In this document: piece by piece, positions 47,226 through 55,398 of the stretch
How positions within the stretch are numbered: position 1 is the stretch's first letter
Layout: each line of letters starts with the position of its first letter
Assembly: GCF_004152935.1 (NCBI RefSeq)
Contig: NZ_SETE01000003.1
Span: 62,001 to 126,000, forward strand
Direction: 5' to 3'
Origin: Brumimicrobium glaciale
GTDB taxonomy: Bacteria > Bacteroidota > Bacteroidia > Flavobacteriales_D > Crocinitomicaceae
Length of the DNA: 64,000 nt
Translations under genes and position numbers: made by a program
Notes under the pieces: model-generated
What the model was told of the DNA's origin: nothing
The model's input: the letters and a program-made list of their open reading frames with translations, nothing else
The model's database searches: none

Positions 47226-47268
47226 GTTAGTGCGGCGCTGCAGTTGCACTGCTGCGCTTAGCACTAAC
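47226..47268. repeat. long hairpin in the arsR-DUF6428 gap
   Basis: GTTAGTGC and GCACTAAC (47226-47233 and 47261-47268) enclose an inner near-palindrome GCGCTGCAG-TTGCA-CTGCTGCGC (47235-47257). It overlaps the end of arsR and could act as an attenuator or an RNA-processing site. The inner 21 bases recur inside the DUF6428 gene at 46775-46795. Confidence 0.6.
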
Positions 47269-47593
47269 AACAATCTGATGATATTAAATCTTGATCAAAA
47301 AACTCCCCCAACATATCTTTCATCTTAGTCCAAGTCTCATTATTTATACAATAACAAACGCTTGTCCCTTCAACAGAACCTTGGATTAAGCCGATATTTT
47401 TCAATTCTTTAAGGTGTTGAGAAATTGTAGATTGCGCCAATCCAATTTCATCAACGATATCGCCACAAACGCAAGATTTGGATTCAAATAAATACTGTAG
47501 AATTTTTACTCTCGCTGGATGTCCGAATGCTTTTGCAAATAAAGCAATCTGAGTTTGCTCTTCGGTGAATCTGTTTTCTTTGATAATTTCCAT
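47264..47593 (-). CDS. arsR: ArsR-family metalloid-responsive repressor
   Basis: 109 residues: winged helix-turn-helix with ESKSCVCGDIVDEIGLAQST and HLKELKNIGLIQG. The CVC pair lies in the recognition-helix-proximal alpha-3 helix, the usual As(III)-binding site; another two Cys end the protein. It should repress the ars operon until arsenite binds. A perfect palindrome lies just before the start codon. Confidence 0.93.
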   Translation of the reverse strand: MEIIKENRFTEEQTQIALFAKAFGHPARVKILQYLFESKSCVCGDIVDEIGLAQSTISQHLKELKNIGLIQGSVEGTSVCYCINNETWTKMKDMLGEFFDQDLISSDCC

Positions 47594-47607
47594 AGATGTT
47601 TTTATTC

Positions 47608-47625
47608 AATCGTAAAATTACGATT
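47608..47625 (-). promoter_or_regulatory. likely ArsR operator
   Basis: AATCGTAA-AA-TTACGATT is a perfect 8+2+8 palindrome 15 bp before the arsR start. On the minus strand TAATTTTA inside it resembles the -7 element TAnnTTTG. A half-site (AATCGTAT, near 47203) lies before the DUF6428 start. Confidence 0.65.
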
Positions 47626-47769
47626 AAAGGATTTACTGTGCAAGGAAAAATTCAAATTAAAAGATATTTTCGTCAAATGTGGATTTGATTATGTTCTCGT
47701 AGAAATTGGCTTTTGGTTTATTAACAGCTGCGTTTTGGACTGATCATCCGTTTCACACCGCGTATGTTT

Positions 47770-48741
47770 TCAAAATGTAGTATTATATACTGCTTTATTC
47801 GCACGATAAACTTCACATTGTTCTGTTGGATATGGACGTCGTCCTTTAGGATATAGTCGCCAATTATAGCCATAATAAGGTGACAAACCCATTGATTTGC
47901 AATTCATGAATAACAAAAAGGGATCATTCAAATTATTACCGAAATAACTGTTAAATGGACTTACCTTTTCATTGCAATTTGACTCATCTACAAAATACCT
48001 GTCAATTGCTCTGGTCATAGCAATCGGTTCGATATTTCCTTTTTTCAATTCAATCATTAGAAAGTTATAGTTCTCAATTATCCAATCTCGGCCTAGATGC
48101 AAAACTACTCGGGAAACAGATTGATCCCAAGACCCATTCACACCAGCAGGAAAACCGTGCTTTCTCGAATATGTAATTAAATTAATTCCATTTTTAATAT
48201 CTTGAGCTCTCATAAGCTTGTAATGATATTCGACCAAAGTATCATTTTCACGTAATGAATAATACGGTTCAATGGAGTCGGAGATTAATCTTCTCAATCT
48301 TTGATCATGATAAGTCAATGAATCTATAAAATCGGTATGTTTCCAGTTTAAGGCCGCTTCTTTTCCATTATATTCCATGATTTCCACTATACTATTTCGA
48401 GTATTCAAAGCCATATTCTCGAAATAAGTAGTATCGGTCAAAAAGTAGCTTGAAAAAGCTGCCTTCTTTAGTTCCTTAATTGATTTCTTTGTTTTATTTA
48501 CCTCCCACAATGCCCTACAATAATTGTAATGGTGATCAGGTTTTCGAATGTCAACAATTTTAAAGGCTTTTTCGAACAAATCTAACGATTTGGGATAGTC
48601 CATTTCATAAAAATTGTATTCAGCCTCATTTACAAAGTTATAATAATCAATGTAATTGCCCTTTTTTGATTGTGAGAAAGAATAGGTTTGGGTACAAAAA
48701 ATAAAAATCGATAATAGAAGAAAAGGGTTAATCATTTTCAT
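47770..48741 (-). CDS. secreted protein of unknown function with TPR-like start
   Basis: 323 residues. Signal peptide (1-24, FLLLSIFIFCTQTYSFSQ) and an early helix pair (NEAEYNFYEMDYPKSLDLFEKAF) that resembles a single TPR unit; the rest is helical with Tyr-rich patches and an 'RLYPKGRRPYPTEQC' end. No family assigned. Exported, perhaps a periplasmic or surface protein. Confidence 0.6.
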   Translation of the reverse strand: MKMINPFLLLSIFIFCTQTYSFSQSKKGNYIDYYNFVNEAEYNFYEMDYPKSLDLFEKAFKIVDIRKPDHHYNYCRALWEVNKTKKSIKELKKAAFSSYFLTDTTYFENMALNTRNSIVEIMEYNGKEAALNWKHTDFIDSLTYHDQRLRRLISDSIEPYYSLRENDTLVEYHYKLMRAQDIKNGINLITYSRKHGFPAGVNGSWDQSVSRVVLHLGRDWIIENYNFLMIELKKGNIEPIAMTRAIDRYFVDESNCNEKVSPFNSYFGNNLNDPFLLFMNCKSMGLSPYYGYNWRLYPKGRRPYPTEQCEVYRANKAVYNTTF

Positions 48742-48854
48742 ACGTTTTTGATTTTAAACATTATTTCAATTAGACATAAACATTTACACACATCCAGCCG
48801 AAATCAAATATACTAAATTTCTCATTCCAAACAACACCCCAAACCCCCAAAGAA

Positions 48855-50069
48855 TTAACCCCAATCCATACCCAAAAAATCACTAACATGCACATGCCTA
48901 ACCCCTTCAACAGATTCCTTCCAGAAATCATCCATTGACACAACATATTTAGGATATTGGTCTTTAATTGCCAGTAAATTTCCAAATTCTCGTTTTACTG
49001 TTTGTTCGCTTTCTAGTTTATAACAAACTTGCACATAAATTTTCTCTCCTTGTTTCTCAGCTACAAAATCAATTTCTGTTTGGGCTAATTTACCTACGTA
49101 CACTTTATATCCTCTTCTTTTTAATTCCAAAAACACAATGTTTTCTAATATTCCTGAAATCATTTGGTCTTTATATCCCATGGTAGCATAAATCAATGAA
49201 ACATCACTAACAAAGAATTTCTCTTGTGTTTTTAGAATCTCTTTACCTTTAATATCATAACGTGAAACGCGATGAAGAATAAATGCGCCCTCCAATGCAT
49301 TGAGGTAATTGTAAACCGTATTGATATCCATTTTACGCTGTTGGCTTTTAAAATAATCGGCTACATTTTTCCCTGAGAAAGTATTCCCAATATTGTCAAA
49401 AGCAAATTTTATAACCCGTTCTAATAATTCAACATCTCGTATTTTATAGCGTTGGATGGTGTCGCGCAAAATAACAGAGGAATAAATATCATAAACCACT
49501 TTATACGCTGACTCACGTGTATAATCCATCGTATGAATAACAGGGAATCCACCAAAGCGCAAGTAGTTTAAAAATGATTCTTTTGTAGATTTATTCTCGT
49601 TAAAATAATGATTTCTAAAGGTTAGACATTCTTTAAACGACAAGGTATAAATTGGAATTTCGACATATCTCCCAGCCAAATAAGTGGCCAATTCTGAAGA
49701 AAGTAAATGCGAATTAGAACCTGTCAAATAAACATCTACATCAAAATCAACCAAAAAAGAATTAATGGCTTTTTCCCAACTTTCTACTTCTTGAATTTCA
49801 TCTAAGAGTAAATAATATCGCTTTTTAGATGTGATTCTTTCTTGTATATAATTATAAAGACTTCGTCCATCAGACAATTGAGAAAAATTAAAACTTTCAA
49901 AATTGACGTAAATAATTTGTGCTTCTTCAACTTTTCTATTGAGTAACTCTTTCTTTAACAGTTTTAAGACTGTAGATTTTCCTGATCTTCTAATTCCAGT
50001 GATAATCTTTACTTGTGGCTTGTCGATAAAGTCATTAATGTAAGCTGTATAAATTGGTCTTAAAATCAT
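48855..50069 (-). CDS. AAA ATPase with DUF4143 domain
   Basis: 404 residues. Walker A GIRRSGKST (about 24-32), Walker B YLLLDEIQEVE (about 91-101) and an AAA14-type arginine/Asn set (LTGSNSHLLSSELATYLAGR) are followed by the C-terminal DUF4143 domain (about 200-400, with a PD-(D/E)xK-like stretch TEIDFVAEKQGEKIYVQVCY). Such proteins are widespread in prokaryotes and poorly understood; some are suspected of roles in defence or as mobile cargo. Cytoplasmic, single gene. Confidence 0.88.
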   Translation of the reverse strand: MILRPIYTAYINDFIDKPQVKIITGIRRSGKSTVLKLLKKELLNRKVEEAQIIYVNFESFNFSQLSDGRSLYNYIQERITSKKRYYLLLDEIQEVESWEKAINSFLVDFDVDVYLTGSNSHLLSSELATYLAGRYVEIPIYTLSFKECLTFRNHYFNENKSTKESFLNYLRFGGFPVIHTMDYTRESAYKVVYDIYSSVILRDTIQRYKIRDVELLERVIKFAFDNIGNTFSGKNVADYFKSQQRKMDINTVYNYLNALEGAFILHRVSRYDIKGKEILKTQEKFFVSDVSLIYATMGYKDQMISGILENIVFLELKRRGYKVYVGKLAQTEIDFVAEKQGEKIYVQVCYKLESEQTVKREFGNLLAIKDQYPKYVVSMDDFWKESVEGVRHVHVSDFLGMDWG

Positions 50070-50290
50070 GAAGTGAGTTATTTTAATCCATAAATATACG
50101 ACTTTAAATCAAACCATAACCATAAATACTTTTAAAATAATACTGTTTTTATGGTTATAACCCTAAAAACTTTATCAAAAACTAATTAAAACAGATTACA
50201 ACTAGAAAAACTAATTCACATATAAACAATTGGCAATTCATAATAGAAGAACGAATAAGAATGATTTTCTATGTCAAATAAAAACAGTCT

Positions 50291-50788
50291 CTATTTCAAC
50301 AAAAGCTGCAAAAACAACAAATCCAACCATCTATCAAACTTAAATCCAACTTCTTTAAAAGTACCAATCTCTTTAAATCCAAACTTTTTGTGAAATTCAA
50401 TACTGCGTTCGTTTGAAGCATCTACTCCAGCAATCATTGTATGAAAACCATTTTTCTTGGCTAATGTGATAAGTTCTTGCAAAAGTTGTTTACCCATTCC
50501 GTGGGCTCTGTATTCTTTATCAACATAAATTGAATGTTCAACGCTGAAACGATAACCGTCAAAAGGTCTAAAAATTCCAAAAGTTCCATAACCAATTACT
50601 CCGATTTTACTTTCAGCGACAATCACCGGCATTCCATCTTTCTTTTTCTGTCTCAGCCAATTTAGCTGAAATTCATAAGTTCTTTCGTTGTAATCATAAA
50701 CTACCGTTGAATTCAGAATTTCATAATTTATGATTTCAAGGATTTTACCCACATCACCTTCTTCTGCATCCCTAATAATTATTTCCAT
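50291..50788 (-). CDS. GNAT N-acetyltransferase (phosphinothricin-type)
   Basis: 165 residues. The GNAT core shows the acetyl-CoA loop (KEYRAHGMGKQLLQELITLA, about 92-111), and the opening IIRDAEEGDVGKILEIINYE matches the phosphinothricin/methionine-sulfoximine acetyltransferase group. It would move an acetyl group from acetyl-CoA to an amine; the real substrate is not known. It lies downstream of the 102-bp tandem repeat. Confidence 0.85.
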   Translation of the reverse strand: MEIIIRDAEEGDVGKILEIINYEILNSTVVYDYNERTYEFQLNWLRQKKKDGMPVIVAESKIGVIGYGTFGIFRPFDGYRFSVEHSIYVDKEYRAHGMGKQLLQELITLAKKNGFHTMIAGVDASNERSIEFHKKFGFKEIGTFKEVGFKFDRWLDLLFLQLLLK

Positions 50789-50817
50789 GGTTTAATCAAC
50801 TACCTTTTTTATTTTTT

Positions 50818-51136
50818 ATTTTCTTTTTCCTCTTGAAAAGCACTAAGTAAACGATACCTCATATTAGAATGAAAAACTTTATTAAACTCGCATTTTTCAT
50901 TTATAATTTTTCACTTTTCATTTTCTTTTTCCTCTTGAAAAGCACTAAGTAAACGATACCTCAATTTAGAATGAAAAACTTTATCAAACTCGCATTTTTC
51001 ATTTATAATTTTTCACTTTTCATTTTCTTTTTCCTCTTGAAAAGCACTAAGTAAACGATACCTCAATTTAGAATGAAAAACTTTATCAAACTCGCATTTT
51101 TCATTTATAATTTTTCACTTTTCATTTTCTTTTTCC
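50818..51136. repeat. 102-bp tandem repeat, 3 copies plus a partial
   Basis: The unit begins ATTTTCTTTTTCCTCTTGAA at 50818 and recurs at 50920 and 51022, with a 13-base start of a fourth at 51124. Copies 2 and 3 look identical; copy 1 differs at a few bases. The right end contains the stop codon and last residues (KMKSEKL) of the EamA gene, so the repeat is partly coding. Confidence 0.9.
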
Positions 51137-52046
51137 TTTCCATATAACTCGACCTAGAAATCATGAAAACTCCACCGAAAATCATCAACATATACCCAAT
51201 TTTTTCCAAACTAATTGCTCCAATAAAGTTTTCTGTCCAGCCGATATAAGCAAACAGAAATGTAAAGAACATCACCAGAATTGGCTGAGTATAAATGTAA
51301 CTTCCACTCACACTCGGCGTAACATGCTTCAATGCAAAAGTGTTCAACAAATAAGTAAAAAACGTTGCCCCAATGATTATGTAAGCCGTTTTAGCCCAAA
51401 TATCTAAAGGAAACGAACTAAAATCAGCGGCTGCAAAGTCTGTCCAAACTTTGGGGTACATCATAATAAATATAAATCCAAAAATGAAGTTGTAAGTGAT
51501 GACCGTCATGGGTTTGTACTTGTTCATCAATGGTTTGACCAACACTAAATAGAGTCCAAATGAAAGTGCGTTGATAAAGATATACATGTCACCCAATGAG
51601 GAATCAAATTCAGGTTGTTTTCCGACGGTTGTCAATGCAATTGCTCCTACTGCTCCAATAAAAACACCAATTGCTTTCAGTTTGGTAATCTTTTCTTTGA
51701 GAATAAAATAGGACAAAACAACAACCAAAATTGGCGTTGAAGTCATTATGATTCCAACGTTCATAGGCGAAGTCAATGCTAATCCGTTAAAGAAAAACAA
51801 TTGATTTAAACACACTCCAAAAAGTCCGGTAATGGCTAATCTAGGCAAATCTTTTTTATCTACTTTTTCACGAATAAACCCAAAAAAGATAATGAGAAAA
51901 AGCACAGTGGTAATTCCGCCACGCAACAAGATAAATCCATTTGGACCTAAATAATCTGGCGTAACTCCTTTTGCCAATAAATGATTAGCGCCGTAAATCG
52001 CATTGAGCGTGAACAGCGCAATGTGTGCGAGTACAATTTTATTCAT
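51105..52046 (-). CDS. EamA/DMT-family transporter
   Basis: 313 residues in two EamA repeats with ten hydrophobic helices (first near 5-20, last near 275-295), including NQLFFFNGLALTSPMNVGII. Members export amino acids, nucleosides or drug-like solutes; the substrate is unknown. The C-terminal tail is Lys-rich (MERKKKMKSEKL), and its last codons sit in a 102-bp tandem repeat, so the tail may have been reshaped by the repeat. Confidence 0.87.
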   Translation of the reverse strand: MNKIVLAHIALFTLNAIYGANHLLAKGVTPDYLGPNGFILLRGGITTVLFLIIFFGFIREKVDKKDLPRLAITGLFGVCLNQLFFFNGLALTSPMNVGIIMTSTPILVVVLSYFILKEKITKLKAIGVFIGAVGAIALTTVGKQPEFDSSLGDMYIFINALSFGLYLVLVKPLMNKYKPMTVITYNFIFGFIFIMMYPKVWTDFAAADFSSFPLDIWAKTAYIIIGATFFTYLLNTFALKHVTPSVSGSYIYTQPILVMFFTFLFAYIGWTENFIGAISLEKIGYMLMIFGGVFMISRSSYMERKKKMKSEKL

Positions 52047-52052
52047 TAGCTA

Positions 52053-52409
52053 TTAACTGCTCTGATAAGCTTTCTTTGCTGCTTCAACAGTTGCTTTTGC
52101 ATTTCCAACAAAAACTTCATCTTCAAAAATGATAAATGGCCGTTTCAAGAAAGTATATTCTTCTAACATGTACTTTTTATAATCTTCTTCAGAAAGTTTC
52201 ATTTCATTGAGTCCCATCGAACGGTATTTCATTGCTCTTTTACTGAACATAGCTTCGTAAGAACCCACCTTTTTCTTGATGAAATCCAATGCTTTTTCGT
52301 CGATGTTTTCTTTCTTGATGTCTTGCAATTCAACATCATCACCCAATTCCAATTCTTTGAGGATTCTTTGATTGGTGTTGCAAGAAGAAAGATGATAAAT
52401 CTTTTTCAT
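52053..52409 (-). CDS. ArsC/Spx-family thioredoxin-fold protein
   Basis: Start taken at MKKIYHLSSCNTNQR (52407-52409), which opens the fold; the upstream in-frame Met adds an unlikely tail. 118 residues. The CNTN motif at Cys-10 is in the place of the ArsC/Spx active-site Cys (CxxS/CxxC), and KRPFIIFEDEVFVGNAK matches the RPIL-type loop. Without a second Cys it is either an arsenate-reductase-like enzyme or a redox regulator; no link to the ars operon is seen. Ends 6 bp before the EamA start, so the two are probably one transcript. Confidence 0.82.
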   Translation of the reverse strand: MKKIYHLSSCNTNQRILKELELGDDVELQDIKKENIDEKALDFIKKKVGSYEAMFSKRAMKYRSMGLNEMKLSEEDYKKYMLEEYTFLKRPFIIFEDEVFVGNAKATVEAAKKAYQSS

Positions 52410-52486
52410 AATCAAACGTTTGTTTTTTGAATTGCAAATATAGTGAAATGTGATGCTAAAGCAATTGAATAGCATGGTTAAGCGCT

Positions 52487-52545
52487 GAAATGGAACGCGG
52501 ATTATACGGATCTTCGATCGCGAATTTTCACGGATTTAAAATCAC
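52487..52545. repeat. dispersed GGAACGCGG-type repeat, copy C
   Basis: AATGGAACGCGGATTATACGG, then CTTCGATCGCGAATTTTCACGG. The best preserved of the three copies (30138, 35078 and here). First 20 bases quoted from 52489. Confidence 0.5.
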
Positions 52546-52599
52546 AACCCTTGGAATAAAGCACACTTCGACGAATTCATCATTCATCGTTCATCATTC

Positions 52600-53619
52600 C
52601 TAATTAATCTTCGCTTCCTTATGCTTCAAGCAGCTCATAGATTTTTCAACCATGTCTTTTGAACCAGCATAATATCCGCAACGTTGGTGCAATTCTGTTG
52701 GCACGATGTCTAGCGTTCTTTGGTGACCATCTGTTGATAATCCTCCAGCTTGTTCAGCGATAAATGCCAATGGATTACATTCATACAACAATCTCAAACG
52801 ACCTTCAGGCCAGTTGTTTGTCGTTGGGTAAATATAAACACCACCTTTTAATAAGTTACGGTGAAAATCAGCTACTAATGAACCAATATATCTTCCTGAA
52901 TAAGGTCTTCCTGTTGCCGCATCATCTTCACGACAATATTGGACATATTCTTTTACTCCTGGATCACAACGGTCTAAATTCCCTTCGTTGATAGAATAAA
53001 TTCTTCCTGTATCTGGAGATTTAATGTTTGGATGAGACAAGCAAAACTCACCAATTGATGGATCTAAAGTAAAGCCATTCACACCATTTCCAGTTGAATA
53101 AACCAACATTGTAGAAGAACCAAACAATACATATCCTGCCGCTACTTGGTCAGCTCCTTTTTGTAAGAAATCTTCCAAAACTGCTGGTGTTCCAGGCTCA
53201 GAAATTCTTCTATAAATTGAGAAAATTGTTCCAATAGAAACATTTACATCAATATTTGAAGAACCATCTAATGGATCAAATAAGACTACGTATTTACCAT
53301 TTATTGAATTTTCATCTTCGAAAGCGACGAAATCATCATTTTCTTCTGAAGCAATTCCACAAACTTCACCTCCAGATTTAAAAGCTCTAATAAAAGCTTC
53401 GTCTGCAATTACATCTAATTTTTGTTGTTCTTCTCCTTGAATATTCGTTTCACCTTTGGCTCCCAAAATATCAACAAGTCCAGCTCTATTTACATCGCGA
53501 TTCACAATTTTTGAAGCAACTGCGATGTCACTTAATAGGTTGGTAAGCTCTCCGGTTGCATAAGCAAAATCCTTTTGACGCTCTAAAACAAAATCATTCA
53601 GTGTGGTAATCTTCGACAT
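52600..53619 (-). CDS. fbp: fructose-1,6-bisphosphatase, class I
   Basis: 339 residues. Metal-site motif [19 protein letters not shown], an EGEEQQ-like acidic pair ([12 protein letters not shown]) and [10 protein letters not shown] match class I enzymes; the sugar-phosphate site is seen in [21 protein letters not shown]. It removes the C1 phosphate of fructose 1,6-bisphosphate in gluconeogenesis. Cytoplasmic, single gene, divergent from the Crp/Fnr regulator. Confidence 0.96.
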   Translation of the reverse strand: MSKITTLNDFVLERQKDFAYATGELTNLLSDIAVASKIVNRDVNRAGLVDILGAKGETNIQGEEQQKLDVIADEAFIRAFKSGGEVCGIASEENDDFVAFEDENSINGKYVVLFDPLDGSSNIDVNVSIGTIFSIYRRISEPGTPAVLEDFLQKGADQVAAGYVLFGSSTMLVYSTGNGVNGFTLDPSIGEFCLSHPNIKSPDTGRIYSINEGNLDRCDPGVKEYVQYCREDDAATGRPYSGRYIGSLVADFHRNLLKGGVYIYPTTNNWPEGRLRLLYECNPLAFIAEQAGGLSTDGHQRTLDIVPTELHQRCGYYAGSKDMVEKSMSCLKHKEAKIN

Positions 53620-53721
53620 AATACTTTATTTATTTTGCAAATATCGTGATTTGTAATGACATCTCAACTAAGAATCGTAAAAAGGGTCTTGAAATCATAT
53701 CAAAGATGTCTAAAATTCGCT

Positions 53722-53729
53722 TATTTTTG
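53722..53729 (+). promoter_or_regulatory. -7-like element just before the Crp/Fnr gene
   Basis: TATTTTTG matches TAnnTTTG but ends only 4 nt before the ATG, so the transcript would be nearly leaderless. No -33 at normal spacing is seen; it may be a chance match. Confidence 0.3.
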
Positions 53730-53733
53730 AGAC

Positions 53734-54378
53734 ATGGAAATTCTTGAAAAATTCAAACATACTTTCGAACCAAAACTTTTGGAGGAATTTAAAAGTGTCG
53801 CTAAAGAAGTATCAGTTAAAGCTGGTGATGTAATTTTAGACTATGGTCAAATTGTAAGAAGCATGCCGATTATCGCTTCAGGAACTGCAAAGGTTTCGCG
53901 AATGGATGATCAAGGGAGGGAAATCTTGCTTTATTATGTGAATGCTAAAGAAAGTTGCGCCATGACTTTCACTTGTTGTATGGAGCAATTTCCTAGTGAA
54001 ATAAAAGCTGTAGCCGAAGATGATGTTGTCATGCTAACTGTTCCTATCGATGTGATGGATGAATGGCTGATGAAATATTCTTCTTGGAAAAGCTTCGTAA
54101 TGGGAACAATTCGTGATCGTTTTAATGAAATGTTGAATACGATTGATCAAATTGCATTTCAGAAATTAGATGAACGCCTAAAATATTACTTGCAACAAAA
54201 AGCAAAACATACAGGATCAAAATTATTGAATTTATCACACGAAGAAATCGCGAGAGATTTGGCGACTTCGAGAGTTGTGATTTCAAGATTATTGAAGAAA
54301 TTGGAAAACGATGATTTACTCTTATTGTACCGCAATCAGATTAAATTGTTGAATGCTTTTGAAATAGAGGAAAAGTAA
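53734..54378 (+). CDS. Crp/Fnr-family transcriptional regulator
   Basis: 214 residues. The cyclic-nucleotide-binding-like beta roll (about 15-125) carries three Cys (ESCAMTFTCCMEQFP, about 75-89). The C-terminal helix-turn-helix is HEEIARDLATSRVVISRLLKKLEND (about 170-194). The Cys set in the sensor domain resembles redox-sensing Bacteroidota members rather than cAMP receptors; no iron-sulfur ligand set as in FNR is complete. It should respond to oxygen, NO or redox state; regulon unknown. Confidence 0.9.
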   Translation: MEILEKFKHTFEPKLLEEFKSVAKEVSVKAGDVILDYGQIVRSMPIIASGTAKVSRMDDQGREILLYYVNAKESCAMTFTCCMEQFPSEIKAVAEDDVVMLTVPIDVMDEWLMKYSSWKSFVMGTIRDRFNEMLNTIDQIAFQKLDERLKYYLQQKAKHTGSKLLNLSHEEIARDLATSRVVISRLLKKLENDDLLLLYRNQIKLLNAFEIEEK

Positions 54379-54397
54379 TTTTTAATGGTTAATTATT

Positions 54398-54415
54398 ATC
54401 CGATAGAGATCGGAT
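54398..54415. repeat. palindrome ATCCGAT-AGAG-ATCGGAT, copy 2
   Basis: Identical to 40784-40801. It lies 20 bp after the Crp/Fnr stop and next to a run of TTCGTAATT repeats. Confidence 0.75.
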
Positions 54416-54419
54416 GGTT

Positions 54420-54468
54420 AACGCGAGCAGAATTCGTAATTCGTAATTTTATAATTCGTAATTAATTT
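54420..54468. repeat. dispersed ATTCGTAATT-type repeat
   Basis: AATTCGTAATTCGTAATTTT and ATAATTCGTAATTAATTT directly before the ABC ATPase gene. Confidence 0.45.
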
Positions 54469-55398
54469 ATGATTAGTGTAGAAAACATATCAAAGTACTT
54501 TAATCGAGAAACGATATTGCATGATATTTCATTTTCGTTGGAAAAAGGTGAGATTTTAGGTCTTTTAGGCCCAAATGGAGCTGGAAAAACAACTTTAATG
54601 CGAATTATCAACCAAATCATCTCTGCTGACAAAGGCTATGTTTCCTATGGTGGTGATTTGATCAAAGAAAAACATTTAATCAATATCGGTTATCTTCCTG
54701 AAGAAAGAGGATTGTATCAATCTATGTCGGTTGAAAAACAAATACTTTTTCTTGGAAAGCTGAGAGGTTTATCTTCAACAGAAGCCAAAGACCAAATGGA
54801 ATATTGGTTAAAAAGATTCGGGATTCAAGCATGGAGAAAAAAGAGGATTGAGGAACTTTCTAAAGGAATGGCACAAAAAGTTCAATTTATTTGCACCGTT
54901 CTTCATGAGCCTGATGTGTTAATTCTCGATGAACCTTTTAGCGGATTTGATCCAATAAATATTGAATTGATTAGAAAAGAATTACTGAATTTCAAAAAGA
55001 AAGGAAAGTCGATTATCATTTCTACGCACAACATGAATAATGTAGAAGAAATCTGTGACCGAGCAATTTTAATTAATGAAGGTCACATGGTTTTGCAAGG
55101 AACTATTCACGATTTACGTCAACAATTTAAAGAAGACTTATTCAAAATATCTTTCACTGGAAATATGATTTCTTTTGCAAATGCACTTTGGACGGGTTAT
55201 GAAATTATAGACAAGGAAGTTCACAGTGAAGATTCTTTTACCATTTATTTAAAAATGCGAGAAGGAAATAAAATCAATGATTTACTGAATGCCGTTATTG
55301 GCCAAGTAAATATAACTGGCGTTGAAGAAGTTTTACCAAGTATGGAAAATGTTTTTGTAAAATCTATTAACGCTCAAAACGAAGTCCTCAGTGAATAA
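54469..55398 (+). CDS. NatA-like ABC exporter ATPase
   Basis: 309 residues. Walker A GPNGAGKTT (about 34-42), signature LSKGMAQKVQF (about 131-141), Walker B VLILDEPFSGFDP (about 151-163) and the H-loop STHN (about 190). After about residue 215 a C-terminal domain of about 90 residues extends beyond the ATPase. It powers the permease encoded directly after it (8-bp overlap). The pair resembles NatA/NatB sodium or drug exporters, but the cargo is not shown. Confidence 0.92.
   Translation: MISVENISKYFNRETILHDISFSLEKGEILGLLGPNGAGKTTLMRIINQIISADKGYVSYGGDLIKEKHLINIGYLPEERGLYQSMSVEKQILFLGKLRGLSSTEAKDQMEYWLKRFGIQAWRKKRIEELSKGMAQKVQFICTVLHEPDVLILDEPFSGFDPINIELIRKELLNFKKKGKSIIISTHNMNNVEEICDRAILINEGHMVLQGTIHDLRQQFKEDLFKISFTGNMISFANALWTGYEIIDKEVHSEDSFTIYLKMREGNKINDLLNAVIGQVNITGVEEVLPSMENVFVKSINAQNEVLSE

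Noticed and set aside
50818-51136. CRISPR-like array
   Set aside because: The 102-bp units are contiguous direct repeats without unique spacers, and no cas gene is present.
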